This document shows, piece after piece, positions 40,481-42,702 of a stretch of DNA of 42,702 bases. Each line of letters begins with the position of its first letter. Position 1 is the stretch's first letter. The notes below the pieces were generated by a model. The model was not told the DNA's origin. It did no database searches and worked only from the letters and a program-made list of their open reading frames with translations. The position numbers and the translations under genes are program-made. Source of the DNA: Spirochaetota bacterium (GTDB taxonomy: Bacteria > Spirochaetota > Spirochaetia > SZUA-6); assembly GCA_013151965.1 (NCBI GenBank), contig JAADHF010000078.1, positions 1 to 42,702 of the forward strand, written 5' to 3'.

Positions 40481-41833
40481 ATGAGGGATATTATAATAAA
40501 AGGCGGAACTCTTATTCTCCCCGGTTCGGTTATGGAAAACGGATGTGTTCATGTCAGAAAGGGGAAAATACTCCATATAGGTAAAGCGGAAAACCCGCGT
40601 TTCAGAGATAACCCCGGGCTGCAAACCGGCCTCCGGCAGACCGGGTTCGGGCAGGCTGACCTTCTCCGGCAGGCTGATACACATCATTCCGGTATGGATC
40701 AGGCTGGCGTACTTCGGACCTGCAAGCCCGAAGATTCGGGGAACCGCCCTCTGGTTTTTAATGCACATGGCAAGTATGTTATTCCGGCGCTTGTGGAAAT
40801 GCATATTCACGGGTACGGAGGCTGTGATTTCGAAGCGCCTGTTTCTGAAAAAGACGGTGTTAACAATAACAGGGCTTCAGTAAAAGGGAAAAAGGAATCC
40901 CCTCTAAGCAGGATTGCCGGTTTTCTTTCCGGGCAGGGTGTCGGTTATTTTCTCCCGACTATTGTGTATGATGAACATGTACTTAAATCTTTAACATCCT
41001 CTATGGAAGCATGTGATGTTCCGGAGAGGGTGATGGGAATTTATATCGAAGGACCCTTTATATCGGAACAGAAACGCGGGGGAATTCATAATGATAAAAT
41101 CATGCCTGTAGATCCGTCTTTACTGAAAAAGATATATGAACTTTCCGGAGGCAGGCTGAGGATGATGACAATCGCTCCGGAAATACCGGGTGCTCTTAAG
41201 CTTATCGGGGATTTAAACCGGTACGGTATTATTCCTGCATTGGGACATTCCAATGCATCGCTTGCAGAACTGAAAGCATTGCCGCAGAGTACAGAATTAA
41301 ACGTGACCCATCTCTTTAATGGGATGAGCGGGGTTTCGCATAAACAGCCCGGGCTTGCTCATTGGTGCCTTTTAAATAAAAGTATCTATACCGAATTAAA
41401 CTGTGACGGCACGCATGTACATCCTGCCGCCATGGAGCTTTCCTTTAGATTACGGCCCCATAACAGAATAGTAATGATCTCCGATGCGGCACCGGCTGCA
41501 GGACTTGTGCCCGGGAGTACCGAAGCCACCATGCGCGGGAAAAAACTTTTTGTTAAACATGCCGGAGTCTATGAAAAAGATTCAGGTGTACTTGTGGGTT
41601 CGGGATTTCTGGTAAAGGATTCTATTGCAGCGGTTCACCGGAACCATGGGATTCCGCTGTGGGAAGTTGTAAAAATGGCGGCCTCTAACCCGCTTAAACT
41701 TTTAGGTATCGAAACTTCCGGGTCCCTGGAAGCAGGAATGGATGCGGATATTTCTGTTTTTGATACGGATTTTCGTAACTGCTGCCTGCAGCTTTTTAAG
41801 GGAAAAGTGATGCACATCGGGGAACCTGTATAA
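40481..41833 (+). CDS. nagA: N-acetylglucosamine-6-phosphate deacetylase
   Basis: 450 residues, longer than the usual ~380. The amidohydrolase core is intact: VEMHIHGYGG gives the HxH pair (H108, H110; the usual preceding Asp is Glu106), IYIEGPFISEQKRGGIH holds the metal-binding E190, and PALGHSNAS, NVTHLFNGMS and MISDAAPAAG supply the remaining histidines and catalytic Asp. It removes acetate from GlcNAc-6-phosphate in the cytoplasm. An insertion of about 50 residues (38-90), rich in Gln/Gly/Leu and built from short repeats around CTCCGGCAG, separates the first strands from the barrel. No nagB or kinase lies next to it; it fits with the GH84 and deacetylase genes elsewhere in the window. Confidence 0.9.
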   Translation: MRDIIIKGGTLILPGSVMENGCVHVRKGKILHIGKAENPRFRDNPGLQTGLRQTGFGQADLLRQADTHHSGMDQAGVLRTCKPEDSGNRPLVFNAHGKYVIPALVEMHIHGYGGCDFEAPVSEKDGVNNNRASVKGKKESPLSRIAGFLSGQGVGYFLPTIVYDEHVLKSLTSSMEACDVPERVMGIYIEGPFISEQKRGGIHNDKIMPVDPSLLKKIYELSGGRLRMMTIAPEIPGALKLIGDLNRYGIIPALGHSNASLAELKALPQSTELNVTHLFNGMSGVSHKQPGLAHWCLLNKSIYTELNCDGTHVHPAAMELSFRLRPHNRIVMISDAAPAAGLVPGSTEATMRGKKLFVKHAGVYEKDSGVLVGSGFLVKDSIAAVHRNHGIPLWEVVKMAASNPLKLLGIETSGSLEAGMDADISVFDTDFRNCCLQLFKGKVMHIGEPV

Positions 41834-42075
41834 TTTCGAAAAAGTGCTCCGACAGATGTTTCTAATAGGAGAGTAAAGTTCCACAAGCTTGCCAGCGGAG
41901 TATCCGCAAAAAAATCCTAACCCAACTTCACTAAAACAGGTAGAATTAAGTCCGACGGCGGTGGCAAGATGGCCGCAGAAGGGCAGGAAAGCACTGAAAA
42001 TAGGTAATATTTCAATGTAGTGACACATACAATATATTTCTCTTGACAGCTTGCTATGCTTGCTATAGTCACAGC

Positions 42076-42540
42076 ATGTTCATCAGAAAGGTCAGAAAAC
42101 ACAACGGCAAGACTCAAAAGCTGTATGAGTACCTGCAGTTAGTCGAGAGTGTGCGGACGGAAAAAGGACCCAGACAGAGGTTAGTGCTCAACCTCGGCAA
42201 CCTCCGGCTTGATCCTTCCCGGTACCACGTTTTTGCCAGGCGGATCGAAGATATCCTTACAGGGCAATTGAGCCTGGTGGAACTGGATAAGCCTTTGGAG
42301 AAGAGCGCCCGGGAGGCCGCCAGAAAGATATTCAAGAAACAATCTGAACAGCTGGAGGAGAAGCAGGTAAGTGATTTTGAGACTGCGGATATAAACTCCA
42401 TTGGAACTGAATCGCCCCGGAGCCTTGGTCCTGAGTATCTGTGCTACTCGGTTGGGTGGCGGGATTCAACCGGATTGCCCGGCAGTTTAAATCCGGTTTC
42501 AGTGGCAGTTTTGCGCCGTATTTTCCAATATATTAAATAA
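42076..42540 (+). pseudogene. Truncated IS1634-family transposase
   Basis: The frame from ATG 42076 encodes an N-terminal part typical of IS1634/IS1549-type transposases (MFIRKVRKHNGKTQKLYEYL, then QRLVLNLGNL and SLGPEYLCYSVGW). At about residue 127 the match ends and an unrelated tail (RDSTGLPGSLNPVSV) runs to a stop, so the DDE catalytic domain is missing. Full members are over 500 residues. This is an internally deleted or truncated insertion-sequence relic. A possible promoter (TTGACA 42043, TATAGT 42064, short 15-bp spacer) lies before it. I could not find inverted terminal repeats with confidence. The 242 bp between nagA and this ATG contains no gene I recognise. Confidence 0.75.
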
Positions 42541-42563
42541 TATAGCATTCTTAAGTAGAATTC

Positions 42564-42702
42564 CTACCAAAAACCAAGAGCTTTATTATTTTTAAAAACT
42601 CCACGTGCGTTTAGTGCCGCAATAATATCAAAAATAAACCCTATTAAAGAAATAGGAATTTTTTTAATTTTTTTAAATCCTTTATAATATTTTAACCTTT
42701 TT
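42564..42702 (-). CDS. C-terminal end of an AT-rich gene (possible glycosyltransferase)
   Basis: Reading leftward from the right edge, 45 codons are open to a TAG at 42564-42566, ending KKIPISLIGFIFDIIAALNA and KNNKALGFW. The mix of a basic stretch, one hydrophobic helix and a terminal FW resembles the tails of some family-2 glycosyltransferases, but the fragment is too short to be sure. Its base composition is much more AT-rich than the rest of the window, suggesting transferred DNA next to the insertion-sequence relic. Confidence 0.45.
   Translation of the reverse strand, partial: KRLKYYKGFKKIKKIPISLIGFIFDIIAALNARGVFKNNKALGFW

Noticed and set aside
41891..41913. GCGGA-GTA-TCCGC hairpin after nagA as a terminator
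   Set aside because: On the plus strand it is followed by a run of A, not T, so it does not have the form of an intrinsic terminator for nagA.
1..42702. tRNA, rRNA, CRISPR arrays or riboswitches
   Set aside because: No cloverleaf, ribosomal, regularly spaced repeat or known riboswitch core was recognised by eye; a covariance-model scan would be needed to exclude small RNAs.

Overview
The window looks like a chromosomal segment of a free-living, sugar-eating spirochaete (Spirochaetota). Its three secreted sugar-binding proteins all mature at a cysteine-less AAGKQE, AAGNKE or AAGSQE type junction, which is common in Treponema/Spirochaeta. It is also rich in SpoIIE/STAS/HATPase partner-switching genes and outer-membrane beta-barrel candidates. 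Base composition is moderate to AT-rich and nearly every gene is in a tight operon. No tRNA, rRNA or CRISPR array was recognised.

Layout. Positions 1-300 hold the end of an unknown gene. Positions 414-5553 are a leftward operon: RbsB-type sugar-binding protein, permease, single-domain ATPase, ROK sugar kinase, D-lyxose-isomerase-like cupin and a small outer-membrane-like protein. A strong sigma-54 (-24/-12) promoter lies just upstream at 5595-5610. Positions 5794-15258 are a second leftward operon from a sigma-70 promoter: DegT aminotransferase, GH84 hexosaminidase, ROK repressor, sugar-1-phosphate nucleotidyltransferase, Gfo/Idh dehydrogenase, an ABC-ATPase/histidine-kinase fusion and an NtrC-type response regulator. 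Positions 15418-20017 are a MalEFG-type importer with a fucose/arabinose-isomerase-like protein. Positions 20453-24330 are a rightward second MalEFG-type importer with a PIG-L deacetylase. Positions 24464-26528 carry an Hpt-receiver protein and an HD-GYP regulator. A patatin (26563) and a uridine phosphorylase (27734) follow. Positions 28680-33939 are a partner-switching module: Cache-HAMP sensor, 7TM-GAF-SpoIIE phosphatase, STAS, HATPase and a degenerate GHKL-like protein. Positions 34073-37944 encode a CARDB lipoprotein and a barrel protein; 38028-39481 SPFH plus NfeD; 39644-40189 a secreted Gly/Arg-rich protein with its own sigma-54 promoter; 40481 nagA; and 42076 onward an IS1634-type relic and the end of an AT-rich gene.

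The most striking item is the gene at 7142-8605. A complete sugar-importer-type ABC ATPase domain (Walker A, Q-loop, LSGGE, Walker B, H-loop) runs directly into a histidine-kinase core (H-box, N, G1, F, G2) with no other sensor domain. It sits 4 bp upstream of a sigma-54 activator gene. Next along the strand comes a sigma-54 promoter driving an ABC importer whose own ATPase is clearly paralogous to the fused domain. I infer a transport-coupled two-component circuit: the fused ATPase reads the state or flux of the importer (or competes with its ATPase for the permease) and tunes importer expression through the NtrC-like regulator.

The sugar genes together suggest import and catabolism of pentose/hexose and N-acetylhexosamine-containing glycans. 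Neither MalFG-type importer has its own ATPase here, so a shared one is expected elsewhere. A duplicated promoter plus start-codon region (15231-15340 and 20257-20366) links the DegT operon to the neighbouring importer operon.
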